Part shown: in pieces, positions 11,471 through 20,925 of the stretch
How positions within the stretch are numbered: position 1 is the stretch's first letter
Layout: the number at the start of each line of letters is the position of its first letter
Source of the DNA: Glutinoglossum americanum
Taxonomy: Eukaryota; Ascomycota; Geoglossomycetes; Geoglossales; Geoglossaceae
Assembly (NCBI GenBank): GCA_020080175.1
Contig: JAGHQL010000007.1
Coordinates: forward strand, 62,001 to 126,000
DNA: 64,000 nucleotides
Reading direction: 5' to 3'
Made by a program: the position numbers and the translations under genes
Notes under the pieces: generated by a model
Seen by the model: only the letters and a program-made list of their open reading frames with translations
Told to the model about the DNA's origin: nothing
Databases searched by the model: none

Positions 11471-12273
11471 TCAAATAAAAGCCAAAATCGCCGAGCTCAC
11501 CACCGACAACCCCACAACCGCCCACCCAGTCCTCACAACCTGCCTATTCAATAGCTCCCTCCCCGTATCCCACACCAAATGCCTGATCCCGTTCCAGCTG
11601 TGGTAAGTAAACGGTAGACTAACCAGATACTTCGTCGCGACCTTTGCGGCCACAGGCCACGTCGCGAACGCGGCGGCAACGCTCTGGGATTCGAGGTGCC
11701 AGCCGAGGAGAGGAGCGACGAGGTATGCGGTTGCGAAGAGGTAGAGGCCACCGCTTAGGAGGGAGCCCGTGATTCGGTTGAGAGCGGAGCCGTACCAGGT
11801 TATCTGAGGGCGGTAGATGGAGAGATGGGGGGCGACCGGGCGGTGTTTGCGTTGGGAGATGAGGAGATCATTGGCGGAGGAGGGGGAGAGGTTTTCGGTG
11901 GTTATGGGTCTAGGTTTTACGGGAGGGCCGTGGTGAGTACGTTGAGCGTTTGAGCGGGGAAGAAGAAAGGGAGGTCGAGCGGACTGGGCAACGTGATGTG
12001 AGCTGTGCTGGTGCCTTACCTCGTCTGAACATGTTGATCGCTCAAGACAATCGCGCCGGGAGCGGCAAGCCTACCGATTGCCGTCCTGGAGAACGTAGTG
12101 TTTGGGTGCGAGGCGACTGGAAGGACTCGAGACGTCCCATCTCAAACGTCAGCCAGTGGAGGAGCAGGACGAGACCACGCGCGCCGTGTAGCCAGAAGAT
12201 CCAATCGCAGAGAGAGGGGGGCCAATGACTTACGCCTGCGCAGAGACCGCTGTACCACCCGCTGAGCAAACAT
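11471..12273 (-). CDS. SDH3: Succinate dehydrogenase cytochrome b subunit (Sdh3)
   Basis: Membrane anchor of mitochondrial complex II; binds ubiquinone and, with Sdh4, heme b. Exons on the minus strand are 12234-12273 and 11471-12024, total 197 aa. Exon 1 encodes the start of a presequence (M-F-A-Q-R-V-V-Q-R-S-L-R-R) very like other fungal Sdh3 starts. The intron is long for this window (209 nt; donor GTAAGT, acceptor TTCAG). The mature part has R-P-V-A-P-H-L-S-I-Y-R-P-Q-I-T-W-Y-x-S-x-L-N-R-I-T-G (quinone-site Ser and Arg) and H-S-W-N-G-I-R-H-L-V-W-D, which holds the heme-ligand histidine. Three hydrophobic helices are visible. Family assignment is firm; the intron end is the least certain part. 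Confidence 0.93.
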
Positions 12274-13096
12274 CGTATCTAAAACCGCTCTCTTGACGGA
12301 CCTTCGGTGCCAGATATGGTTGCGAGTCGTCTGTCGATGGAAAGGTACAAGCAGACTCGGCTCCCAGTCGGCTTCCATCACGGCGTCAAAGGGCGCGGGT
12401 AATCTTCCGCCAAGACTCGAAGAACCAACCAATCAGCAACTCCTCCCCCTAAATGCGCACATACTAAACCTCCCTCGCTTCCCAATTTTTCTCTTTTCTC
12501 AATATCAAGGGACCAAAACCTCTCGCCTCTCTACTATACCGCCTCCACGGCTGTTGGGATGACGAGGCGGCGAGAGTATAAAACATTGCGGACCTAGGAA
12601 TCGGCTTTCTGCTGAGGATGAAGTCTGCGCTTGTGGTTTAACCCTGAGATGAGAATTGACCCGTCGTTAATCACGCATTTTTATCCTGTGGGGTTTTGGT
12701 GGTGAGGTGCGTTTCATATTCAGGGTTACATGGCGAATGATGAGAGATGGGATGGGATTGCTCCTTATTTGCTGTGGAGGATCGAGAAGGGACGATTCGT
12801 GTATGCGTACAAAATCAATTCTGCCTTGTGCTACATCAGCCTCACAATACTGCCATCATAGGCGACAGGTGCGTCAGGTAACACCAACATCGCGCCTGGA
12901 TACGGAGTACCACGTTCCAGGGCCCCGAACTATCATCACAGTATATAATCCCCTCGGACGGCCCGCATTTAAGACCAAAAAACCACCCAGCGTGCTCTAC
13001 TCCCAAAAGAACCCACGACTCAAACAAATCAATTTAAAATCCCCAATCCCCAATCCCTAGTCGAATTATTCAAACCCCCCCGCAACCCAACCCACA
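12274..13096. other. Divergent intergenic region
   Basis: This 823-bp spacer lies between the SDH3 start (minus) and the 101-aa membrane protein (plus), so it should contain both promoters. The right end is A/C-rich, as in fungal leaders. No ORF with splice or family support. Confidence 0.45.
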
Positions 13097-13694
13097 ATGT
13101 TTGCAACAGCAGACCAGCCTCTCCACTTATGTAAGCAAGCCTACCTCACGATTCCCAACCACCACACACCAACTAACTCCCAAAAAAAAAAATAGCTCGA
13201 TCATCCCCCCGTTCTCTATCGATAAAAGAAGTCAGCCTACCGGTCCTCTTTGGTGTTTTCAGCGTGGTCACTAGCGTCCTATCCATAACAATAGCATACG
13301 CGACCCTGCTGCAGGGACGGATGAGATCCCGGACGGCGGAAACAAATCGTAAGTAGGGCCCCAGAACCTTTCCTTTTTTTAAAAAAAAAAAAAATTATAT
13401 GCTTGCCCCATATATGCCCAATGAACTTGGGGCGTTTTTTTTTTTTCCTGTTTCCACCTTTTTCAAATTTTGGGAGTTTTATTTTTTAATTTCTATTTCT
13501 TTTTGGTGTTTTTCGTTCGTCGAAAAAAAAAAAAAAAAAAAAATTTATATAATAATGTATCGAATTAACATTTAGCCGACTCTCTAAGTTTGGTGTCGGG
13601 GGGTAGCGACAATAGCGAGCGTGGCAGCCGCAGCAGCTACGGTGGTCACGGTCAACTTCCTACAGAGCGATTTTACGCTGAGCTCGAGGCTTGA
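13097..13694 (+). CDS. Hypothetical 101-aa single-pass membrane protein
   Basis: I do not recognise the family. Exons are 13097-13130, 13196-13348 and 13576-13694. The first two donors are GTAAGC and GTAAGT, and intron 1 has a perfect CTAAC branch. Frame is kept through all joins and ends at TGA. The 101-aa product has a short polar N-terminus, one hydrophobic helix (about residues 24-50: V-S-L-P-V-L-F-G-V-F-S-V-V-T-S-V-L-S-I-T), an R-M-R-S-R membrane-border motif and an acidic, Ser/Gly-rich tail. The positive residues just after the helix suggest that the tail faces the cytosol. Intron 2 (227 nt) is unusual: it is packed with A- and T-homopolymers up to about 20 nt. The ATG context ACAATG is good. 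None of its exons would stand out as a long open frame. Confidence 0.6.
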
Positions 13695-13912
13695 CTCGTT
13701 CTCGGTCTGATTCGAGTTATACTTTATATTATTAAAATAGGGCGGGGATCTCTACAAGGATTTAGGAATATGATTCTATTGACGGCTCTGGACTTGAGGT
13801 TATTATACAGGATTGTCGGGTTGGCGGGCACTAGGGACGGGGCGGGCTATCTATTCTGTTTAGTTATACATGTCTATTTTCGGGGGCTAGATACCCTTTT
13901 TCTTTCGTATAT

Positions 13913-15072
13913 TCAAGAAGATGGGTGTAAACCGCGGCCACCGTCCACGCCCTGTAGCTCGTCGTACTCACGAGGGGCCATTGATATCCTGTTTTGGACT
14001 TGCTCCAACTCCTCCTCCATCTGCGGTAGAACCTCCGAGATCCAAGCACCTTCTGCTGACTCTGCACTCAATATATCCCTAGCCAATCTGGCACCATGTA
14101 GAGCGGGCGCCCACGCCATTAGCCGTCTGGCAGGACTAAGTGCGAGTTCGCGGTGGGCATTAAACTTCAAGTCTGCGTTCGCCCATGTACCCTTCATTCG
14201 ATTGGCATACGATGCCACTTTCCCGTCCACATCGCTTCCCCCATTATATTTTGAAGCTTGGATGGCTGCTACCGCAAGCGCCACTCCAACTATATCTGGC
14301 TGCGCTCTTGGTTGTGCTGGATGCAGACCAAGAACTCCGGCGTGTAATGGAGATTCCAGCAACTCAATGAGTTGTTCTGCCTGACCCATCGCCTTCTTTA
14401 CTTGACCGACATCCCCTCCCTTAGCTAGTTGATAGGGACCTCTTATGGCTGCTCTTGCGACTTCTAGAGTACTCAAAAGGAACCCTGTGGTCTTCGCCCG
14501 CCGGGCGCAATCCACAACAACATCTGACCTGTTGGCATCGTTCGCCCATCTAGCTATCCTTACAGCCTGCCACATATGGAGCTTCCTTCCTGCTTGGTGT
14601 AGCCCTTGTAGAAATGGCACTATTGCATCATAATCCGCGGGTGTCTTCATCAAACTCAGCACTTCAGTCACCTTAGAGGTTGGTACATCGGTTAGGCGAT
14701 CGATAGGAGAAAGTCTGAAGTTCAATACTTCGCCGTTATCACAGGGTATATCGACATATCTTGGTTCTGAGAGAAGTGATTGCCGGTGTTTGGTTTTGTA
14801 GATTAATTGCTGGTAGCGCTCGGGGAGAAGTGAGGGAATGAAGATAGTATCACGGTAAGTCCTGAGCAATTTGTCAAGCTCGGGAGAAGACGTCGGAGGA
14901 AAGGTTGGCAGTTTACCTGTGACAAGACTTTGTTTAGGAACGGCATTGAGGACGAGAGTAATTCATGTATGTACATACGTTTTGCGAAGGATCGAGTATG
15001 GCGAATTGTCCCGATGCTATTATAACTCCAATTGCGGGACCGCAGGACATTCTCGAGGACCTTGCTTGCCAT
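13913..15072 (-). CDS. Conserved fungal protein, probably mitochondrial (unnamed)
   Basis: Exons on the minus strand are 14979-15072 and 13913-14916 (intron 62 nt, donor GTATGT), total 365 aa. The N-terminus (M-A-S-K-V-L-E-N-V-L-R-S-R-N-W and later R-H-T-R-S-F-A-K-R-K) is Arg/Ser-rich without acids, as in a mitochondrial presequence. It is followed by an F-P-P-T-S-S-P-E-L-D-K-L-L block that I remember from an uncharacterised Pezizomycotina family. The body is mostly helical with a short repeat-like pattern (A-V-R-I-A-R-W-A-N-D-A, D-V-V-V-D-C-A-R-R-A) resembling PPR/TPR-type helices, so a role in mitochondrial gene expression is possible. That is inference. The only domain-like signs are these helices. 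It lies beside bL19m, divergently transcribed, with 186 bp between start codons. Confidence 0.7.
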
Positions 15073-15258
15073 TTTGCCTGACCTTTACTTCCATCCAAGT
15101 ACGCAACGGGCCTCCTGTGGTGCAAACTCAAAAAAACTAGAAGAAAATATTTTTGGTGAAGTTGAAAAGTTGACAAGGATTCCATAGGCGAAAATGTCGG
15201 GGGATTTACATAGACGGAGCATCCTTTTCAGACTACACTGGTTCAACGACACAACAGC

Positions 15259-16131
15259 ATGCCGTTGACAATTCCCATACGGCGGCCGTTGAGCTGCTGG
15301 AAGTCAATACTAAGGCAGTCACGGGGAGCAAAGATTTTGAGACGCCCTTTATCAACGATACCTAGATCCTTTGCACATGAGCATCAACCGTTCGTATTGC
15401 AGTCTCCATCAATAAGATCTGGTTGGTAAATCTCTAAGCTACCCTATACTGTAGGACAGAATTCCTTGGCTGTCCTTAGGTTGATTTGCATATACATATA
15501 TATATCGCAACTCTCTAGTCTAAAGCTAACTAGTCCACAGCGTCCAAAAAGCTGAAAACCTACCCTCCACCACCCTCCACCCGTGCCAGAGTCAAGGATC
15601 CCATCGCCCTCCTTACCAGTCAGCAGTTATCTCTCCTCGACCCGACCGGAGCCCACCAGAATCTTTTCTCACGCACCAACCGCGAAGCCGTTAAGGTTGG
15701 CGATGTGTTACTCGTAAGGCTCAAGAGTGGCGACCCGTTTGCTGGAGTGTGTCTCAACATTAGACGGCGTGGCGTGGATACGGGGATCTTACTAAGGAAT
15801 GAGCTGACGAGAGTGGGAGTGGAAATGTGGTTTAAGATTTATAGTCCGAATGTGGAGGGCATTGAGGTAGTGCAGCGTAGGGAGAAGAGGGCTAGAAGGG
15901 CGAGGTTATACTATATGCGGTACGTAACTCATTCCGTTACATCGACTCTTCAATTAGGAATGAGCAAATGACTGACGTTAGTACTAAAGGAAACCAAAAC
16001 ACGATATGGGTTCTGTGCAAAATATCGTACTGCAATATCAACGGAAGAAGTTGGCGCTTGGGTCTGGTGAGAATGGGAGAGGTAGAAATGCAAATTCCGG
16101 CAAGAAAGGAGGGAAGAATAGCAAGGGATAG
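15259..16131 (+). CDS. IMG1: Mitochondrial large-subunit ribosomal protein bL19m
   Basis: Protein of the mitochondrial 54S large ribosomal subunit, homolog of bacterial L19 and yeast Img1. Exons are 15259-15421, 15541-15919 and 15990-16131, total 227 aa. Exon 1 encodes an Arg-rich presequence (M-P-L-T-I-P-I-R-R-P-L). The L19 core follows: V-K-V-G-D-V-L-L-V-R-L, F-A-G-V-C-L-N-I-R-R-R-G-V-D-T-G-I-L-L-R-N, V-G-V-E-M-W-F-K-I-Y-S-P-N-V. The fungal extension K-P-K-H-D-M-G-S-V-Q is restored by the last splice. The intron-1 donor is the weaker GTTGGT; it is the only join I found that keeps frame. The C-terminus is a basic Gly/Lys/Asn tail. Several neighbours also act in mitochondria. Confidence 0.93.
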
Positions 16132-16707
16132 GCCGCAGATGTGCACGCGCGCTGCCGGTGGGAAATGCTATGCTATGCTTCCTTGGAGATACATCATGGA
16201 AACGTGGTCGATAGATAAAACTTGAATCTCACTTCTAGCATGATTCTCTAAAGGGCTGGTAGTGAGTTCGTGGGGGGCCTGCGCATCTCCTTTACGATCA
16301 CACAGCTCGGTGTTTGTTTGTATTAACTTTTCAATTCGCATCATTAATACACGAGAATATATGACCTTTGATGGCACACGTTATTTGCGATGTCGCCGAT
16401 GCGATTTGTGCTATTTCACCGATAAATTTCCGAACCGACATTGGGAATCTCCCTTATACTGCGGAATGCCCTCGAGGCATCCGGGAGCCCACCAGTACAT
16501 CAACAGGCAGGGCCGACAATAGCGACACCCCCATGCGGTGAAAGTAACCCATGGATCCCGTGAACCACGAAGTAATTTCCCATTCTCACCTTTCCCCGAG
16601 ATCCAGTTGAACAGTTTTAATGACCATAGAAAGCAACGGGAGCCGCCAGAAACGCCAACCCTAATAGTGAATTCGTTATGTGTTTCGTATATGGCCGTGA
16701 AAATCTG
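16132..16707. other. Convergent intergenic region
   Basis: This 576-bp spacer lies between the 3' ends of bL19m and the 574-aa gene. I see no supported gene, repeat or RNA. Confidence 0.45.
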
Positions 16708-18432
16708 CTAAGAGCCCCTATCCACACTTTTGCCTTTGATTACCCTTTCGCTCCCTGCCCCACGTAAAATTATTCTCAATCTACCCTCAGCATTCAGCTC
16801 TTTATTCGCGGCGGGCGCGCCTCCGGCTTCTGCGCTACTAGGGTTTTGATTGCCGGGGCCGTCCCTAGATAGCCAGTCTTGCCAGCGTCCGAAGATCGAG
16901 GTCCTCCTGGAGTGGCCGGCAGCCCGGCGAGACGGGTTAGGCCGACTGTGCGGCATGCTGCCGGTAAGTGATGATTTCAGGGAATACTCTGATACCACGC
17001 CCCCTTCCACCCGAGGAAAATCCGTTTGTACAAAGGAAGCACTAGGTGGTGCTAACGGCGAATCGAAGTCCGTTGAACCATCGAAACCCATAGCCATTGG
17101 TCTGCTAAGTAGACCAGGTGAAGGTGAGCCCGAGAAAACAACCGGAGGGAAGCACGCAGCACTTTCTAGAGACGAAGAGGTAGATGGACAGGGCTCAATT
17201 GTTCTCAATAAAAGTCCACTAGGCGATCCCGTGGCTTCACTCTGCTTCCCACGAGTCCCATTCAGACTACCTCCCGCGAAATAGAAACCGGCTGACTTCG
17301 AGCGGGATGGGTGTTCACGCTTCCAGGAGCCATGTTTAGCAACGTCTTGCTTTGGGGTTTTCGGGATGCCGTTATGAGATTCTGTTGAAGGATCCGTCAC
17401 TGCCCTGTTCTCGCCGTTCCTATTTACAAGCAGTGAGTGCGTCCTCGGGTAGTGCTCCTTGTGACCAATCCTCTCATCTAGCGGGAGCAGCTCCTCTATG
17501 TCCGTAAGGGTTGCTAGTATGTTCTGGAGAGTACTGTATGCTGTAGATGCGGTATATGCGATATCACTGGCTATATTTCCACCCTCCAATGGCTTAGAAT
17601 CTGTTGCTATTCTCTCGCTTCGCGCATTCGTCTCCTCAAGGACTGATGTGGTAAGCTTGTCAGTCTCTTCCATTTTTTTGTCAAGCTCTCCTTGTGCCAA
17701 GACTAGATAATCGCATTCCTGGGAAAGGTTAGACCGGTAGTTCGCGCACAAATTGGCGATCGCATCCAGCGTATTCGAGACTTCTGGCTCAATTGCTCGT
17801 AGAATCCCGTCGAAGCTGAATTCCTCGATTGTTGGTAGATCGGTCTTGTCCATCTCTTCTTCCTGTAGTGTAGCAGGGACTTGTTGCCGCGAACCAGGTC
17901 TCGATCCAGAATAAGTGCGGACTATGACAGGTTGACTGAAAGTGCTGTTTCTTACTATCGTAGACTTGGAATGACGATGTCGGCGTGGTCTCGGTCCTCC
18001 ATTCAACTGTCGCAAGGCTGACCTTAGGTGTGTGGCCGTAGAATCGTTGCTCGCGGGCTCGCCAGTTCCACATTGACCCGGGTCTGCCAATGACACTGTC
18101 GACGTATCTCTGCTGCTTAAGCTCCACAAACCCAAAATGTTTAGAGGTAGAGATTGCCGTCTTCGGTGCGTGCTGGGAAGTGGTGTGTCCGGCGCGGACA
18201 CTATGCCGTTCAGCCTACGGGTATTGAGGTAACTCGGCTCCTCCTCATCTTGCTGCGGCCTTGTCGCAGCAGACAGCGTCTGTTCTGCATGTGGGGAATC
18301 GATTAACGCAGTAACGCCCAACCCTTCTGCCTGCATTTGAACAGTACAATTTGTAAGTGACTGCGTGGGGTAGGCGCGATCAAGCGCTGCAAAGAGCGTG
18401 ATTCGAGAGTACGTATGCAAAGGCAGCAGCAC
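16708..18432 (-). CDS. Hypothetical 574-aa Ser/Pro-rich protein
   Basis: I do not recognise the family. The frame is uninterrupted from 18432 to 16708. Long disordered Ser/Arg/Pro-rich parts flank a central, better ordered segment (about residues 200-320) with the block I-E-E-F-S-F-D-G-I-L-R-A-I-E-P-E-V and a heptad-rich helix (L-V-L-A-Q-G-E-L-D-K-K-M-E-E-T-D-K-L), which suggests a coiled coil and a scaffold role. Multiple R-x-x-S and S-P sites point to phosphoregulation. The N-terminus is uncertain: an intron-like stretch (GTACTC to AAATGCAG, about 80 nt, stopless) could remove residues about 9-33, and an internal Met at residue 33 is a second candidate start. No membrane segment. Divergent to the Mmc1-like gene, with 342 bp between starts. 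Confidence 0.65.
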   Translation of the reverse strand: MLLPLHTYSRITLFAALDRAYPTQSLTNCTVQMQAEGLGVTALIDSPHAEQTLSAATRPQQDEEEPSYLNTRRLNGIVSAPDTPLPSTHRRRQSLPLNILGLWSLSSRDTSTVSLADPGQCGTGEPASNDSTATHLRSALRQLNGGPRPRRHRHSKSTIVRNSTFSQPVIVRTYSGSRPGSRQQVPATLQEEEMDKTDLPTIEEFSFDGILRAIEPEVSNTLDAIANLCANYRSNLSQECDYLVLAQGELDKKMEETDKLTTSVLEETNARSERIATDSKPLEGGNIASDIAYTASTAYSTLQNILATLTDIEELLPLDERIGHKEHYPRTHSLLVNRNGENRAVTDPSTESHNGIPKTPKQDVAKHGSWKREHPSRSKSAGFYFAGGSLNGTRGKQSEATGSPSGLLLRTIEPCPSTSSSLESAACFPPVVFSGSPSPGLLSRPMAMGFDGSTDFDSPLAPPSASFVQTDFPRVEGGVVSEYSLKSSLTGSMPHSRPNPSRRAAGHSRRTSIFGRWQDWLSRDGPGNQNPSSAEAGGAPAANKELNAEGRLRIILRGAGSERVIKGKSVDRGS

Positions 18433-18774
18433 GGTGAGGTGTCAAAATGTAAACGTATGGTGTTGCGGGGAGTTGCAATAAGTCGAGGTGGGGGTGTGAG
18501 TCCAGAGACGAGAGATGCGTTGGCACAAACAAATACCCTAGATATTTCCTTCACCTTCCCTTCCGCAGTCCCTGTATCTTTAGTTAATGGCCTAAGCCAG
18601 TTAAAGTGCGAGCCTGAACCGGCTAATGGTAGGGACGATGGGCATCGCCATCGAATCGTTTAAGCAGATACATGCACTTCAAGGATTGTTGTTTAGACAT
18701 GTGACTGGATACATGTGACATATCTAGAGCGCGGCATTCTCGTTGAAAATATAACGACGGCAGTTTACAATTCG
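18433..18774. promoter_or_regulatory. Divergent promoter region
   Basis: This 342-bp spacer between two divergent start codons must serve both the 574-aa gene and the Mmc1-like gene. The repeat ACATGTG / ATACATGTGACAT near 18696-18720 is partly palindromic. No ORF. Confidence 0.35.
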
Positions 18775-20925
18775 ATGCCGCCGCGATTACTGCGACTCCG
18801 GTCGCCTCCACCAATCAAAATTCGAGCAATTGGGCTCTCCTATTGTACATATTGTTCATTGTGGCGATTATCCACCACTTCCCGTCATGGATACAAGCAT
18901 GCCCAATCGACCTTTCAGTGTAAACGAACAGCTTCAACACTTCTGTCGTCATCTTCGATTGGTTCCTCAAAGGCACCACAATTGGAACCGGCATCGCAGG
19001 AACTATTTGAAGCTTTGGCTAAACTGAAAAAGAGCGCTGCGAATTATGTCAATCTCAGCAGGCTGAAGCTGGCATTGCAAGGCGTGGAGGGTGGACAGAA
19101 GGCCCCCGTGAGGGTTGCGGGTACGTGATCCGGAATTTGCTGATTGTTTTACATCTCTTCCCTGCGTTCGCCGACGGCATGTGAAAAGGAGTGCGCTGAT
19201 GTGGGCCAGTGCTTGGGTTGGGGGGCAGTCAAGAATCAGCTTGCAGGCTGGTAAAGGTGCTCTTGACAGACCCTTTATCTGACGAGGTACCCTGGGAGAA
19301 ACAATTGGATGGCTTAAAGTCAAATGATGGACGAGGACTGTTGATACGGTAATTTAGCCCCTTCCCAATACATCAAACCCGCATGAACCAAAGCTCTAAC
19401 ATCTGCCAGGTACGGGGATGTCTCCTTGTTGCAGAGGTCGCTTTTACCAACTCTATCTGTACCCTCTCCATTCTTAAAAACTCATAATCTTGAAATCCTC
19501 ATTTCAAATCTCCACGTGGGCGCGAGCCCATATGATAAAGTGTCTACTCCCAGAACGACCTCTCTCGAGGATGTCATACTAGTTCCCTCTTTAGATACAC
19601 CGGCATCAGCAACCGGCCGGTTCTCAGTTGTCACATATCCGGTCCACAAAGCGCTACTCTTTGTGAAGGGTGTCCAGGGTGCGGTGATGTATGGACGGTT
19701 CACTGCTAGCCAAACTGAGGGGGGTTCATCAGAAAATCTCATCAAAGTAGCTGTTGATCTCCCTGCACCTGCTATCGCTCCTAGTGGCGAGATTATCTCG
19801 GATTCCCCCTTGATCAACACAGTGGATGTTCAGCTTGCGCGTTCGGCTATCGCAAAGTTCCGGCAATCTCTGGAAAACGCAACCTTGTACGAACAACGAT
19901 GGTTTCTTAGCGGAATACCTCCGTTGTTGGAGTGGCTTGCCTTGGGGTCCGCTGTGGGTGAAGCAGAGAAATTGAAGCCTGCAGTGCGAAGTCTGATCAT
20001 TTCTTTACTCGAGGAGACAGAAGCGCGTATTAACCAAGAAGAATACAATCAACGTAATGCTACAACAACCTCGAGGACATTGGAGCCAACTCGACAAGCC
20101 CTACGCTTCGCTCTGACCTCGTGGGCGGAACGTGCTCACACAGAACTCAGGGATGAGCTCGATACCGCGTTCTCTGGGAAGCGTTGGCGACGTTTAGCGT
20201 GGTGGAAGCTATTCTGGCGAGTTGACGACGTTGGAATGATAGCGGAGGAGGTGCTCTCACGGAGGTGGCTGGTCGAAGCGGAAAAGGAGGTTATCTGGGT
20301 GACCGGACGGATTGAAGAATCTGAACTAGTCAAGGCCCAGTTTGGGCCTCACCCAGTGGGGAACCCCCCAGCCCCTACCGCTGAGCTGAATCCTGAATCG
20401 GGATTGCCTCGCACTTTCCTTGACGCACCAACCCTGTCCCCTTTCTCCGAACTCACGGCTTCGAATGTAAGTGAAGATCAAGCCCCTCTTCCGGCCCTCC
20501 GCCCCTGGCCCCTCGACATCCCTATCGCTCGCTCCCGCCTCCTTACAGTCACCATACCGCCGCTTCAATCGCGAGCTCAATCCCTCCTTCTCCAGACGAT
20601 ATCCACCTCTGTGCTGACCTCAACCCTCACCGCTCTTCTCTACCTCTCATCTTTCTCCATCTACGAGTCCGGGGTCGTAGCGGCGCTCGGGCTCGTGTGG
20701 TCACTACGGAGGCTACAGAAGAAATGGGAGGCAGTGAAGAGGGAATGGCAGGAAGAGGTCAGAGAGGAAGGGAGGAGGGCAGCGAGGGAGACGGAGAGGA
20801 CTGTGTGGGAAATTCTGGAGACTGTGGGAAAGGAGCACAAGTCCCTGGAGGGGGAGGGGGAGAGACAGAAGGCGAGGGGAGATCTATTAGCTATAAGAGA
20901 GGCTCTTGAGAGATTGAGCGGTTAA
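18775..20925 (+). CDS. Mmc1-like fungal mitochondrial dynamin-related protein
   Basis: Exons are 18775-19120, 19210-19348 and 19410-20925, total 666 aa. The N-terminus is a mitochondrial presequence (M-P-P-R-L-L-R-L-R-S-P-P-P). Around the first splice an atypical P-loop-like V-L-G-L-G-G-S-Q-E-S-A appears, followed by L-T-D-P-L-S-D-E-V-P-W-E. A long helical region is next (residues about 270-460). Two hydrophobic segments lie near 550-590, and a highly charged C-terminal coiled coil ends the protein. This order fits the fungal family annotated as Mmc1, which I know as a mitochondrial dynamin-like protein involved in inner-membrane or crista shape. The P-loop lacks the classical GKS, as in that family. 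Family name is from memory and is moderately certain; the mitochondrial location is well supported. Confidence 0.75.

Noticed and set aside
13376-13560. Long A and T homopolymer runs, first taken for assembly artefacts or an old poly(A) tail
   Set aside because: They fall inside a clean intron with good borders; no target-site duplication or SINE/LINE body is seen.
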